From CAWKDG01 sp963848355 (GTDB taxonomy: Bacteria > Actinomycetota > Acidimicrobiia > Acidimicrobiales > UBA8190), in assembly GCA_963848355.1 (NCBI GenBank), contig CAWKDG010000006.1, positions 29,514 to 93,513 on the forward strand: 64,000 nucleotides of DNA. Direction: 5' to 3'. The notes beneath the pieces were generated by a model. It searched no databases. It was not told the DNA's origin and worked only from the letters and a program-made list of their open reading frames with translations. Shown one piece after another: positions 1 to 8,636 of this stretch. Made by a program: the position numbers and the translations under genes. How positions within the stretch are numbered: position 1 is the first letter of the stretch; the number at the start of each line of letters is the position of its first letter.

Positions 1-303
1 GATCGACAGGTAGGGAACGACGGGCGCGATCCTCACCAGGTCCATCACGCCGGGGCGGGGCATGGTCGGCGGTGCCCACAGGGCGGCGCCGGCGCGGTCG
101 GGCGTCGTCCAGACCTCACCGTGACGGAGGTAGGTGTGCCGCAATTGAAGGGAGAAGAAGCGCATGAGTCCGGCGGCCCGGAGGCGGTCGCCGAACAGGT
201 AGCACGACAACGGGTCGTCGTCGAAGGCGCGCGCCAGGGCCGACGACAGGGCGCCCACGTCGGCCGGCGCCGCCTGCACGACTTCGCTCGCCGTGTCTCG
301 CAC
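1..303 (-). CDS. GNAT-like N-acetyltransferase, N-terminal part
   Basis: Reading leftward from a GTG at 303, the frame stays open to the window edge, giving about 101 residues with no stop. The motif ALARAFDDDPLSCYLFGD followed by a Met-Arg-Phe-Phe segment and RHGEVWTT resembles the start of actinobacterial GNAT acetyltransferases, which move an acetyl group from acetyl-CoA to an amine. The acetyl-CoA site would lie outside the window. The GTG is one base after the stop of the upstream yqgE-like gene, so the two are probably translationally coupled. The family call rests on the N-terminus alone. Confidence 0.55.
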   Translation of the reverse strand, partial: MRDTASEVVQAAPADVGALSSALARAFDDDPLSCYLFGDRLRAAGLMRFFSLQLRHTYLRHGEVWTTPDRAGAALWAPPTMPRPGVMDLVRIAPVVPYLSI

Positions 304-304
304 G

Positions 305-949
305 TCAGTTGACCGAGGGGTGCGGGGGGTAGGCGGCGAGAAGGGCCAGTTTGCCGCCCTGGCGTTGGAGGACGTCGTGCCACAGCGCGTCGGCCTCGGG
401 GGTGAAGACGTCGGCCACGACGGCGTCGAGGACGATCCACGCGCCCTCGGCCAACTCGTCCTCCAGCTGATCGGGAGACCATCCGGAGTAGCCGGCGAAC
501 ATACGCACACCGGCCACCGGCACCGGCTGCTCGTCGGGCGCCACCGCCAGATCGACGGTGCCGACACCGTCGAGGACGAGACGCCACACGGAGTCGTCGA
601 CGTCGACCACCTCGGTGCGCGCCAACCCGATGACCGCGTCGGGTGAGACGGGCCCGCCGCGGAAGACGACTCCGGGAGGCGCGGCCAGGGCCTGGTCGCG
701 CCAGACATCGAGGATCTCGTCGACGGGCAGTCCCGTGGGCCGGTTGAGCACCACGCCGAGGGCCCCGTCGGGTCCGTGATCGAGCAGCAGGACCACCGAG
801 CGCTCGAAGTTCGGGTCGCCCAGACGGGGTGACGCGACCAGGAGGCGGCCGATGAGACCGTCGGCGTCGTCGCCCTGGTCGGGCCTAGTTTCCGGTTCGT
901 CTCCCGGCACCCCCTGATCATGCCCGCGCCGGGCCCCGGTGGTGCTCAT
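305..949 (-). CDS. YqgE/AlgH family protein (UPF0301)
   Basis: 214 residues. After an acidic N-terminal tail of about 30 residues, the family core begins with LIGRLLVASPRLGDPNF, continues with an FRGGPVSPDAVIG segment and carries the diagnostic AGYSGWSPDQLEDEL motif. UPF0301 proteins have been linked to alginate regulation in Pseudomonas (AlgH), but their biochemical role is unsettled. No signal peptide or membrane segment is seen, so it should be cytoplasmic. It precedes a GNAT-like gene with a one-base gap, which suggests an operon. The start codon could lie further downstream, because the first 30 residues are not part of the conserved fold. Confidence 0.9.
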   Translation of the reverse strand: MSTTGARRGHDQGVPGDEPETRPDQGDDADGLIGRLLVASPRLGDPNFERSVVLLLDHGPDGALGVVLNRPTGLPVDEILDVWRDQALAAPPGVVFRGGPVSPDAVIGLARTEVVDVDDSVWRLVLDGVGTVDLAVAPDEQPVPVAGVRMFAGYSGWSPDQLEDELAEGAWIVLDAVVADVFTPEADALWHDVLQRQGGKLALLAAYPPHPSVN

Positions 950-972
950 CCCCCGACCGCGGGGGCGAAGTC

Positions 973-1479
973 CTAGGGCGCCGCCAGCACCTCGACGGCC
1001 AGGGCCCGCCCGGCCAGATCGACCTTGGCGTTGTCCTCGGCGTAACGCAGGCCCTGGACGTTGTACAAGGTGACGGGGGCATCACCGAGCGGGAACGGTC
1101 CCCAGTGCCAGGTCCCGCGGTGGAGGACGAAGCGATCGAGCGGGCGCAGGAGAAAAGCACGGACCGTCTCGAGGTCACCGGGGTCGGCGAAGGTGACATC
1201 GGCGGGGGCGACGGCGATCACGGCGGCCACGTCCAGGACGAGCAGCGCCTGGGTGTGGGTGTCGTGACGGTAGAGGCCGTCACAGAGCAATCCGTGTGCG
1301 GTCCGGTCGATCTCCTGGGGCGCGTGCGAGATGACGTTCAGGTGGACGTCGCTCCACGCGAAGACCAGCCGGTGGTCGCCGTCGGCGGGATCGGTGTCGG
1401 CCACGGGAAGCCAGCCGAAAGGGGCCCACCCGGCGGCGGTGAGCGGTTGCGCTTCGATGCTCCTGGCGATGTCGGCCAC
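973..1479 (-). CDS. Ureidoglycolate lyase-family protein (AllA-like)
   Basis: 168 residues, the usual length for ureidoglycolate lyase, which splits ureidoglycolate into glyoxylate and urea in purine/allantoin breakdown. The N-terminal IEAQPLTAAGWAPFGWLP, the metal/active-site strand FVLHRGTWHWGPFPLG and the C-terminal KVDLAGRALAVEVL match the family. It is divergent from a cupin gene, with 80 bases between the starts, so a shared control region is likely. A reductase of the glyoxylate type lies just beyond the cupin, consistent with glyoxylate being the product handled here. No other allantoin genes are in the window, so the substrate is inferred. Confidence 0.8.
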   Translation of the reverse strand: MADIARSIEAQPLTAAGWAPFGWLPVADTDPADGDHRLVFAWSDVHLNVISHAPQEIDRTAHGLLCDGLYRHDTHTQALLVLDVAAVIAVAPADVTFADPGDLETVRAFLLRPLDRFVLHRGTWHWGPFPLGDAPVTLYNVQGLRYAEDNAKVDLAGRALAVEVLAAP

Positions 1480-1559
1480 GGCCCCGATCCCCCTTGATCT
1501 ACGCTGACGTCGCCGTCAGTCTAAGGAGGCTGTCAGGTCCCGGGCGAGGAGGCAACACC

Positions 1560-1943
1560 ATGGATGTCCGCAGCATCGAGGACGCCGAACCGGTCGTCGA
1601 GCACAACGGCACCGTCCCGGTGTGGTGGCTCGTGAACGCCCGTGAGATGAAGGAGATCACCGACGGCGGCTACCTCGAACTGGTGAACGAATTCGAGGTG
1701 CCCGGGGGCGGGCAGGTGTTCCCCCATTCGCACCCGACTCACGAGTTCTACTACGTGATGACCGGCCGCGGCATCATGACGATCGAGGACGAGGAACGAC
1801 CGGTGGCCCAGGGCGACCTGGTGCACATCCCACCCGACAAGGTCCACAGCCTGCGACCGGTGAGCGACCACGCTCCCATCCACTGCTTCTGTTTCGCCGT
1901 GGGCGTGAAGGATGCGGGGCCGATCGACTACACGACCCATTGA
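1560..1943 (+). CDS. Small cupin-domain protein
   Basis: 127 residues from the ATG at 1560, which has a strong GAGGAGG ribosome site at 1546-1552; an upstream in-frame start has none. Cupin motif 1 is seen as FPHSHPTHEFYYVMTGRG and motif 2 as PPDKVHSLRPVSD, giving the usual His/Glu metal ligands. Single-domain cupins of this size act as dioxygenases, isomerases or sugar/hormone binders, so the substrate cannot be named. The next gene starts 10 bases after its stop on the same strand. Together with the divergent ureidoglycolate lyase it may belong to a small ureide/glyoxylate group. Confidence 0.8.
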   Translation: MDVRSIEDAEPVVEHNGTVPVWWLVNAREMKEITDGGYLELVNEFEVPGGGQVFPHSHPTHEFYYVMTGRGIMTIEDEERPVAQGDLVHIPPDKVHSLRPVSDHAPIHCFCFAVGVKDAGPIDYTTH

Positions 1944-1953
1944 TGGCAGGTAC

Positions 1954-2902
1954 GTGGCCCGCGTCCTCGTCACCCGCATCTTGCCCGACGGTGGTCTCGA
2001 TCCTCTCGTGGCGCGCGGCCACGACGTCGTGCAACGCGGTGACGACAGCGCGTACACCCATGACGAGCTCGTCGCCGCGGTGGCCGACGTCGACGCCGTC
2101 GTCTGCCTCCTGACCGACCGGATCGACGAGGCCGTCCTCGCCGCCGGGGCCGCCGGTCGCCTGCAGGTGGTGGCCAACGTGGCCGTGGGCTACGACAACA
2201 TCGATGTCGTCGCCGCCCACAAGGAGGGAGTGCAGGTCTGCAACACGCCCGGCGTGCTCGACGAGACCACGGCCGACCTTGCCTTCCTCCTCATCCTGGC
2301 CGCCTCCCGCCTGGGGTGGGATGCCGAGCACGATCTGCGCGCCGGGGTCTGGGAGGGCTGGGGCATCACACAGTATCTGGGCCACGATGTCCATGGTGCC
2401 GTGCTCGGCCTCGTCGGCTACGGCCGGATCGGCGCCGCCGTGGCCCGGCGCGCCGGTGGCTTCGGGATGCGCGTCCTGCACCACACACGCGGCGACACCG
2501 GACTCCCCGGTTACGTGTCCTCCCTCGACGCCCTCTTGGCCGAGGCCGATGTCGTGAGCCTCCACGTCCCGCTGAACGACTCCACCCGCCACCTCATCGG
2601 CCGACCGCGAGCTGGCGCTCATGAACCGCCACGCCGTGCTCGTGAACACGGCGCGGGGACCGGTGGTCGACGAGGAGGCACTGGCCGACGCCCTCCACGA
2701 GGGGACCATCTTCGCCGCCGGGCTCGACGTCTACGAGCGCGAGCCGTTGGTCCACCCCCGCCTTCTCGGCGCCCCCCGGACGGTGCTGCTCCCCCACATC
2801 GGCAGTGCCACGCAGGCCACGCGGGCCAAGATGGCGCAGATGGCCTGTGACGGCGTCTGTGCCGTGCTCGACGGCGGGCGGCCACCGAACCTCGTCAGCT
2901 GA
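1954..2902 (+). CDS. D-2-hydroxyacid dehydrogenase (glyoxylate/hydroxypyruvate reductase type), frameshifted
   Basis: The GTG at 1954 follows GGCAGG and starts MARVLVTRILPDGGLDPL. The protein has the NVAVGYDNID substrate-loop motif, the NAD-binding GLVGYGRIG, then VNTARGPVVDEEAL, DVYEREP and the catalytic-His segment LLPHIGSAT, the full set for NAD(P)H-dependent glyoxylate/hydroxypyruvate reductases. The frame changes near 2601, between HLIG and RELALMNRH, by one extra or two missing bases in a GC-rich stretch; without it the protein would be about 315 residues. Because both halves keep all catalytic residues, a sequencing error is more likely than a pseudogene. Its 3' end overlaps the convergent RraA-like gene. 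Confidence 0.85.
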
Positions 2903-3536
2903 CGTCGACGGGCGACGGGTCGAGGTTCAGGAGGTCCACGGTGGTGGAACCGTCGGTGAGGGCGGCGAACAGCCCCTCCTCTTTCTCCTGGCGGGCCCGA
3001 CCGGCGGCCAGCACCTCGTCGAGGGTGGCCCCGGGGATCACCGTCACCCCGTCGGCGTCGCCCACCACCCAGTCGCCCTGATGGACCTCGACCCCGCCCA
3101 CGGTGGCCGGGGCGCCGACCGATCCCGGTGCCTGCTTGGCCGCCCCGCGCAGCGCCACGGTGGTCGAGAACACGGCGAAGCCGTGCCCTTCGAGGGCGGA
3201 GACGTCGCGGACGCCGCCGTCGATGATGAGACCGGCCAGGCCGCGAGCCTGGGCGCCGGTGGTGAGGACCTCACCCCAATAGCCGAACTCCTCCTCGTCG
3301 CCGACGTCGACCACCAGCGCGTGGCCCGACGGCGCCGTGGTCACGGCCACGTGGATGGCCAGGTTGTCCCCGGGCGTACAGCGCACCGGGTAGGCCGGGG
3401 CGCTGATCGTCGCCCCTCTCCACACGGCCCGGATGCGGGGACGCATGGGTCGGCCCCCGCTCTCGCCCAAGGTGGCGGCGCCGAGGACGAGCAGGGCGGC
3501 GGCGTGGTGCGAGGACGGGGCTCCGTTGGCGGTCAT
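2895..3536 (-). CDS. RraA family protein (HMG aldolase-like)
   Basis: 213 residues. The segment GEVLTTGAQARGLAGLIIDG followed by GVRDVSALE contains the family's Asp/Arg-Asp metal and substrate residues, and GVEVHQGDWVVGDADGV is the typical following strand. Members are either 4-hydroxy-4-methyl-2-oxoglutarate/oxaloacetate decarboxylase-aldolases, releasing pyruvate, or RNase E regulators. In an actinobacterium with a neighbouring hydroxyacid dehydrogenase, the aldolase role is the better guess. It overlaps the upstream DUF4031 gene by four bases, implying an operon with it and the LLM oxidoreductase. Confidence 0.85.
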   Translation of the reverse strand: MTANGAPSSHHAAALLVLGAATLGESGGRPMRPRIRAVWRGATISAPAYPVRCTPGDNLAIHVAVTTAPSGHALVVDVGDEEEFGYWGEVLTTGAQARGLAGLIIDGGVRDVSALEGHGFAVFSTTVALRGAAKQAPGSVGAPATVGGVEVHQGDWVVGDADGVTVIPGATLDEVLAAGRARQEKEEGLFAALTDGSTTVDLLNLDPSPVDVS

Positions 3537-3856
3537 GGTCGAGAGCGTAGAACGCCACCGGCACCGGCCTGCTGGCGGCGCTGGCGGCGGGCCCGGGCCG
3601 CCTGGCGCCAGGTCACCGGCAGCGCACCGAGACTGATGGCCTCGTCCCGAAGGCGGTCGGTCACGTCGTAATGGTCACGCAAGGGGTCGTGGGGATGGCC
3701 CTGGAACCAGGCGCGGCGCATCCCGAGGTCGGCCGCGAAGCGGTGGAGCTCCTCGGTGGTGTCGGCGGTCAGATGGGACCAGCGCGCCGTGACCGGTCCC
3801 ACCGTGGCCGGCTGACGCCAGTCGTCGACGTAGACGGCCACGGCGCCGACCGTCAA
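3533..3856 (-). CDS. DUF4031 domain protein
   Basis: 107 residues. The core VAVYVDDWRQPATVG, ARWSHLTADTTEELHRFA and the closing HYDVTDRLRDEAISLGA match the small DUF4031 family of unknown function. Start choice is open: a TTG at 3856 overlaps the upstream stop (TTGA), while a GTG at 3841 begins exactly at the conserved VAVYVDDWR. It sits between an LLM oxidoreductase and an RraA-like gene with four-base overlaps on both sides, so the three are likely one transcript. No metal-binding or transmembrane feature is apparent. Confidence 0.8.
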   Translation of the reverse strand: MTVGAVAVYVDDWRQPATVGPVTARWSHLTADTTEELHRFAADLGMRRAWFQGHPHDPLRDHYDVTDRLRDEAISLGALPVTWRQAARARRQRRQQAGAGGVLRSRP

Positions 3857-4743
3857 CCGGGCCCGACCATGGCGGCTGTCACCGAGGCCATGGCGGCCAA
3901 CTGCTCCAGGTAGTGCTGGCGCGAGCGGTGGCGGAAGCGGAGGCTCAGTCCGGTGGCGCCGAGCTCGGCGTAGGACCGCACGGTGGCGGCCGCGCCCTCG
4001 GGGTCCCCCGCCGGGTCGAGCGCCGGTTCAGGGGCGAGGACGAGGTCGAAGCGGCCTCCGCCCTCGGCCCGCGCCGTCGGCACCGGCGTGGCCGCCAGCA
4101 TGGCCTGCAGCTGCGCGTGCGACAGTCCGAAGGGGATCCAGCCGTCGCCCAGCTCGAGGGCACGGCGCAGCGATCGGCGCGTGCGCCCGCCCACCCAGAT
4201 GGCCAGGGGGCGATCCATCCCACTGGGCTCGACGAAGACGTCCGAGTACCGGTAGTGGGTACCCGCGTAGGTGGGACTGCGACGGCCGAACGAGGCCCTG
4301 ATGGCGCGCAGGGCGTCGTCGGCCCGGGCCCCGCGGCCCTCGAAGTCGACGCCGAGAAGATCGAACTCGGCCTCGAGCGAGCCCACGCCCACCCCCAGGA
4401 TCACGCGCCCCCGACTGGCCACGTCGAGGGTCCCGTAGCGCTTCACGATCTCGAGAGGGTGGTGATAGCCGAGGACGACCACGTGCGAGAGCAGCCCGAT
4501 CCGGATGGTCGAGGCGGCCACGTAGCTCAGGGTGACGAGGGGATCCCAGTACCGCCCGCCGCGCACCGAGGCGACCGCCTCGGGGATGGCGATGTGCTCG
4601 GGGCACGAGATCCAGCCGTAGCCGAGCTTCTCGGCTTCACGGGCGACGGCGACGACGTCGGCGATGGTGCCGTCGCGCTCCCAGGCGGGCGCCTCGAAGC
4701 GCGGGTTGAGGTTCACGATGGGGGTGACGATGCCGAGCTGCAC
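3853..4743 (-). CDS. LLM-class F420-dependent oxidoreductase
   Basis: 296 residues with the TIM-barrel pattern of bacterial luciferase-like flavin/F420 enzymes: MQLGIVTPIVNLNPRFE at the N-terminus, GYGWISCPEHI, the strand GRVILGVGVGSLEAEFDLLG near residue 115, and LAIWVGGRTRRSLRRALE. Related enzymes use reduced F420 to hydrogenate or oxidise diverse substrates, so no substrate can be given. F420 enzymes of this sort are numerous in actinobacteria. It heads a three-gene minus-strand operon with DUF4031 and RraA-like genes. Confidence 0.88.
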   Translation of the reverse strand: MQLGIVTPIVNLNPRFEAPAWERDGTIADVVAVAREAEKLGYGWISCPEHIAIPEAVASVRGGRYWDPLVTLSYVAASTIRIGLLSHVVVLGYHHPLEIVKRYGTLDVASRGRVILGVGVGSLEAEFDLLGVDFEGRGARADDALRAIRASFGRRSPTYAGTHYRYSDVFVEPSGMDRPLAIWVGGRTRRSLRRALELGDGWIPFGLSHAQLQAMLAATPVPTARAEGGGRFDLVLAPEPALDPAGDPEGAAATVRSYAELGATGLSLRFRHRSRQHYLEQLAAMASVTAAMVGPG

Positions 4744-4766
4744 GGGACGAGCGTACCGACCGCGTT

Positions 4767-5516
4767 TCAGGCCAGGAGGACGACGGCAGCCGTCACGCCC
4801 ACGAGGATGATCACCACACGCAGGAGAGTGGCGGGGATGCGCCGGCCGAGGAGGCCGCCGACCTGACCGCCGACCACCGAGCCCGCCGCCACCAAACCGG
4901 CCGCTTCCCAGGCGATGTGCGTGGCGATGACGAAGACCACGGCCGAGACGCCGTTTGTCAGCAGGGCCAGGACGTTCTTGGCCGCGTTCAGACGTTGGAG
5001 GTGGTCGTCCAGGAAGATGCCGAGCAGCGACATCAGGATCACCCCCTGGGCGGCACCGAAGTACCCGCCGTAGACACCGGTGGCAAAGACGCCGAGGAAG
5101 AGCCCGACGCCGCCGTGGACCGGAGAGTCGGCGCGCGCCGACCGTCGGCGGGCCAGGCGCGGTTGTATGGCCACCAGGACACAGGCGACGAGGATGAGTG
5201 CGGGGACGATGTGGCGAAAGACGCTGCCGGGGAGGGAGAGCAGGAGCACCGCCCCCGTGATCCCGCCCGTGACCGACGCCGCCCCCAGGACGCTCAACCG
5301 CGGCCGTTGGCCCTCGAGTTCCCGGCGATAGGCGACGGCGCCGCTCAACGACCCCGGCACCAGTCCCACGGTGTTGCTCACGTTGGCCACGATGGGGGAG
5401 AACCCGAAGGCCAGCAGGGTGGGGAACGTGATCAGGGATCCCGATCCGACGATGGTGTTGATGGTCCCCGCCACGAGCCCCACGCCCACGATGGCCAGGG
5501 CTTCGAGCGCGGACAT
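4767..5516 (-). CDS. TauE/SafE-family membrane transporter
   Basis: 249 residues, almost wholly hydrophobic, with about eight predicted membrane spans. The opening GLVAGTINTIVGSGSLITFP and the second-half FATGVYGGYFGAAQGVILM are the duplicated signature of the TauE/SafE (DUF81) family, which exports or imports sulfoacetate, sulfite and similar anions. The substrate is not predictable from the neighbours. It reads from a separate start and is followed, after 23 bases, by the LLM oxidoreductase gene on the same strand. Confidence 0.9.
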   Translation of the reverse strand: MSALEALAIVGVGLVAGTINTIVGSGSLITFPTLLAFGFSPIVANVSNTVGLVPGSLSGAVAYRRELEGQRPRLSVLGAASVTGGITGAVLLLSLPGSVFRHIVPALILVACVLVAIQPRLARRRSARADSPVHGGVGLFLGVFATGVYGGYFGAAQGVILMSLLGIFLDDHLQRLNAAKNVLALLTNGVSAVVFVIATHIAWEAAGLVAAGSVVGGQVGGLLGRRIPATLLRVVIILVGVTAAVVLLA

Positions 5517-5653
5517 GGGCAGGGTCTACCGGTAATGCCGGCCCCGCTCAAGACTAAAGGCTCGCCTGCCGCCCGGGAGGACCTGGCCGGAGGGCTCGGA
5601 CTACAATGGAATGCGACCTGGGTCCGGGGGCAGGCCGGGTGGAGGGGGCTGGC

Positions 5654-6667
5654 GTGTTTCGAGGACAGCGGCGGGGCACGTCGTCGCCACGACGACAGTG
5701 GAGGCGGAGCATCCCCCTCATCGCGGTCGTTGTCGCTGCCGTCGGTCTCGGTGTCGGCGCCCCCACAGCGGCCACGGCCAGGGCCGCGTCGCACCGCGCA
5801 CAACCCGAGGTGGCCGTCACCCATCCGGCCCTGAGCTCCCGAGCCCAGACCTCGTGCGTGCCGGAACCGGGAAAGACCTGTCCGGAGACGAACCTGGCGT
5901 GGTCCGGCTACGTGGCCACCCCCGTCAGTCACGACTTCACCTCGGTCAGCGCCAGCTGGGTCGAGCCCTCGATCACCTGCGCGCCGCATTCGGATGCCTG
6001 GACTCTGTTCTGGGTCGGACTCGACGGTTGGGAGCCCTCGGTGTCCCAGAGGACGGTCGAACAGGGCGGCACGTCGGCGCAATGCGTCGACGGCGTCCCT
6101 CGGTACCAAGCATGGTGGGAGATGTATCCGACCAACGACATCGCCACGGAGATTCCGATCGCCGTGGGCGACCACATCAGCACCAGCGTCGTGTTCTCCT
6201 CCATCGCTCAGACCTACACCGTGACGGTGGACGACTCCACCACCGGGCAGACCGTGGTCGTCGTCTGTTCGACGGACGGTGCCGCCACGAACCCCAACAC
6301 GTACATGATCACGATCGACGGCGTGCCCACCACGACGGAGCCCACGTCCTTCGTCACAGCGGAGGATCCGAACGCCGTCCTGTGCGCTCCCGTCGACCCC
6401 TGCCAGAATTCCTCGGCCGAATGGGTGGTCGAAGCCCCCGGCAACAGCAACGGTTCGCTGTACCCCCTGGCCCACTTCAAGTCCGTGGTCTTCACGCAGG
6501 CCACCGCCACCGATACGGCCGGTGACCGCGGTTCCATCAACGAATGGATCTGGCAACATACGGCCGTCGACCTGACGAACATGGCCGGGAAGTACATGGC
6601 CAGCGCCGACGCGCTCAGGAATGGTGGAACGAAGTTCCGGGACGTCAGAGATTCCGGGCAGAACTGA
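5654..6667 (+). CDS. Secreted G1-family (eqolisin-like) glutamic peptidase
   Basis: About 337 residues from a GTG at 5654 that follows GGAGGGGG at 5641-5648; an ATG at 5606 would add 16 unlikely residues. A signal peptide (RRQWRRSIPLIAVVVAAVG, then Ala-rich) is followed by the G1 fold: NLAWSGYVA, SVSASWVEPSITC, WTLFWVGLDG, YQAWWEMYP with the catalytic Gln, and SAEWVVEAP with the catalytic Glu. Eqolisins are acid proteases best known from fungi; bacterial relatives are mostly secreted and uncharacterised. Several Cys residues may form disulfides. It is monocistronic and converges on a PhyH gene. Confidence 0.85.
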   Translation: MFRGQRRGTSSPRRQWRRSIPLIAVVVAAVGLGVGAPTAATARAASHRAQPEVAVTHPALSSRAQTSCVPEPGKTCPETNLAWSGYVATPVSHDFTSVSASWVEPSITCAPHSDAWTLFWVGLDGWEPSVSQRTVEQGGTSAQCVDGVPRYQAWWEMYPTNDIATEIPIAVGDHISTSVVFSSIAQTYTVTVDDSTTGQTVVVVCSTDGAATNPNTYMITIDGVPTTTEPTSFVTAEDPNAVLCAPVDPCQNSSAEWVVEAPGNSNGSLYPLAHFKSVVFTQATATDTAGDRGSINEWIWQHTAVDLTNMAGKYMASADALRNGGTKFRDVRDSGQN

Positions 6668-6676
6668 GCGGCGACG

Positions 6677-7450
6677 TCAGACGGATATCGACGCCTCGCA
6701 CTCGTCGATCAGCTTCCGGGGATGTCGCCCGTCGACGTACCCGATGAACGGTGGATGGATGTTGTAGCCCAGCAGCTCTTGCAGCCGCTCGGGCAGGCCG
6801 GCAGCCGCCGGCGGCGGCACCACGAGGACGTGGTTCTCGACCGGACGGAGCCAAGACACGGCGTAGTGAAGGACGACACCGAGACGGTCTGCGTCGCTGC
6901 GGTTCGCCCCACCCCCGTGCCAGACGCTCCCCGTATAGATCAGCGCCGTCGTGGTGGGAAGCTCCACGGTGACGGTCTCGGTGTCAGGCCCGGGGCGCTC
7001 GTCGGTCCAGCGATGGCTGCCGGGGACGATCCGGGTGGCCCCGTTGGCGGCGGTGAAGTCCTGGAGAGGCCACATCACGTTCACGACGACTTCGGGGTGG
7101 GGGCGCGGCATCGGGTAGATGGCGTCGTCGGGATGCAGCGGTTGCGCCGTCTCCCCGGGTCCGATGGCGATACCCGTCGGTGCACTCAGCTGGTAGTGGC
7201 CGAGGACGCGGTCGAGAACGCCCAGGACGACGTCGTGGACAGCCAGGGCGTCGAGGGATCGCGTTTTTCCGAACAGCCCATAGACACGGCGGGTGCGGTG
7301 GCCCTCGAAATCGTCGCGGCCGCGCGGGGTGTTCTCGACGATGGCCTCGAGTTCGGAGCGCGCCCAGGCCACCTGGTCGGGTTGGATGGCTCCGGGGATG
7401 AGGGCATAGCCGTCGTCAGCCAGCTGGCTCACGACGTCCTCGACCATCAC
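6677..7450 (-). CDS. Phytanoyl-CoA dioxygenase (PhyH) family protein
   Basis: 257 residues. The 2-oxoglutarate/iron facial triad is visible as LHPDD (His-x-Asp) and the distal His in GSVWHGGGANRSD, with the Arg shortly after; NGATRIVPGSH is the usual PhyH strand. PhyH enzymes hydroxylate varied small molecules, and the substrate is unknown. It overlaps the hemerythrin-like gene by four bases (ATGA), so the two are co-translated, an iron-enzyme plus iron-protein pair. A paralogue is encoded at 46642-47510; both share the C-terminal (L/V)GY-x-I...IGY/H-(V/I)D-x-x-HP-x-KL pattern. Confidence 0.88.
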   Translation of the reverse strand: MMVEDVVSQLADDGYALIPGAIQPDQVAWARSELEAIVENTPRGRDDFEGHRTRRVYGLFGKTRSLDALAVHDVVLGVLDRVLGHYQLSAPTGIAIGPGETAQPLHPDDAIYPMPRPHPEVVVNVMWPLQDFTAANGATRIVPGSHRWTDERPGPDTETVTVELPTTTALIYTGSVWHGGGANRSDADRLGVVLHYAVSWLRPVENHVLVVPPPAAAGLPERLQELLGYNIHPPFIGYVDGRHPRKLIDECEASISV

Positions 7451-8112
7451 CTCTCCTTTCCGCTCTGGCGTACCTCGGTGATCATCGTCTTGAAGGCGGA
7501 TTCACCCATCGTCTCCCACATGGTGCGGGCCGGCGGCGGCATGTGCTCGAGCATGGCGTCACACTGCGCCGGGGTGAAGTTCTCGCGGATGAGCCCGAGA
7601 ATGAGCCACACCTTGTCCCCGGTGAAGTTGGCCATGCCGTGACCGGGGAGGGCACCCCATTCCTCCAGGGAGAGATGCTCGCCGGCGAGTGGGAGGATGC
7701 CGGCCTCCTCCTCATCGAGGTGCACGGCCAGGGCGTCGCCTAGGCCGGCCAGGGCGACGGCGGTGTCGACGCCACTCGCATCACCTCGGTCCGACCACGT
7801 CGAGAGCACGTCCTTCGTCTCGCGGAGCTGCGCCATGACGTCGGTGTGCTGCGTGGCCATACGCGTGACGAGCGCCCGGCTCTGCGGCGCCCGTTCCATG
7901 AGCAGAGGAAAGACCAGCATCTCCTCCCCCTCGTGGTGGACCTCCAGGAAGGCGAGGATATTGGCGTAGTAGTCGGCGATGAGGGCGCGCCGGACGTCGT
8001 CACCACGGGCGCTGGCGACGAACGCCGGGCCCGAGGCCAACGACGTACGGAAGACCTGGTGGACGGCGACCATGTCATTCGTGTCCGGTTGTGGGACACC
8101 GCTGTCGTTCAT
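7447..8112 (-). CDS. Hemerythrin HHE-domain protein
   Basis: 221 residues, mostly helical. His/Glu iron ligands are placed as VHQVFR, FLEVHHEGEEMLVFPLL, TQHTDVM and AVHLDEEEAGILPL, the HHE cation-binding pattern repeated along a four-helix bundle. Such proteins sense or store O2, NO or peroxide, or act in iron repair. The C-terminal GHGMANFTGDKVWLILG region extends beyond the basic domain. It is the first gene of a two-gene operon with PhyH and is divergent from the PadR-type regulator with about 150 bases between the starts. Confidence 0.85.
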   Translation of the reverse strand: MNDSGVPQPDTNDMVAVHQVFRTSLASGPAFVASARGDDVRRALIADYYANILAFLEVHHEGEEMLVFPLLMERAPQSRALVTRMATQHTDVMAQLRETKDVLSTWSDRGDASGVDTAVALAGLGDALAVHLDEEEAGILPLAGEHLSLEEWGALPGHGMANFTGDKVWLILGLIRENFTPAQCDAMLEHMPPPARTMWETMGESAFKTMITEVRQSGKER

Positions 8113-8258
8113 CGTTCCTCCCGTTCCGGCGGCGGCAGATGACCTCCATTGTGGCCCCGAGATTGCTCCCGTGCTCTCGGGACCGGCGCCGGCAGTGCTC
8201 GGTCGTCCAGGACCTGATCTGGCGCCCGATAGATCGTCACCCGATATATGCTGGGCCG

Positions 8259-8636
8259 ATGGGCAAAGCCAGGCGCTCGACGACCCCGACAGAGGACGCA
8301 GGAATCCCGTCGGGGGGGCTCGGCACCTTCGGTCGCTATGCCGGCCCGGCCACCCTGATCCTGTCCAGCCTGGCCGAGGGGGAGAAGCACGGCTACGCCC
8401 TGACCAAGGACATCGAGACGTTCGCCGGCGTTCGCCTGGCGCCGGGCACGTTGTACGAAGCCCTGAGCCGCCTCGAGGGCCAGGGACTCATCGAAGCATT
8501 GGCCAGTCAGGACCGACGGAGGCCCTACCGGCTGACGGCCATGGGGGCGACGGCTCTGCGGGCACACCTCGCCGCCCAGCGCCGGGTGGCGGACGTCGGA
8601 CTGCGCCGCCTGTCCGGAAGCTGGGGCACGGCATGA
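8259..8636 (+). CDS. PadR-family transcriptional regulator
   Basis: 125 residues from ATG 8259. The winged-helix core GPATLILSSLAEGEKHGYAL, LAPGTLYEALSRLEGQGLIE and RRPYRLTAMGATALRAHL is typical PadR. These regulators usually repress a divergent or downstream transporter/detoxification gene on binding a small ligand. The following membrane-protein gene overlaps its stop (ATGA at 8633), the common PadR plus permease/DUF arrangement. The upstream stretch 8224-8250 contains two related GAT-A-rich half sites (CGATAGATCG and CCGATATAT) that could be an operator, but this is weak. Confidence 0.88.
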   Translation: MGKARRSTTPTEDAGIPSGGLGTFGRYAGPATLILSSLAEGEKHGYALTKDIETFAGVRLAPGTLYEALSRLEGQGLIEALASQDRRRPYRLTAMGATALRAHLAAQRRVADVGLRRLSGSWGTA

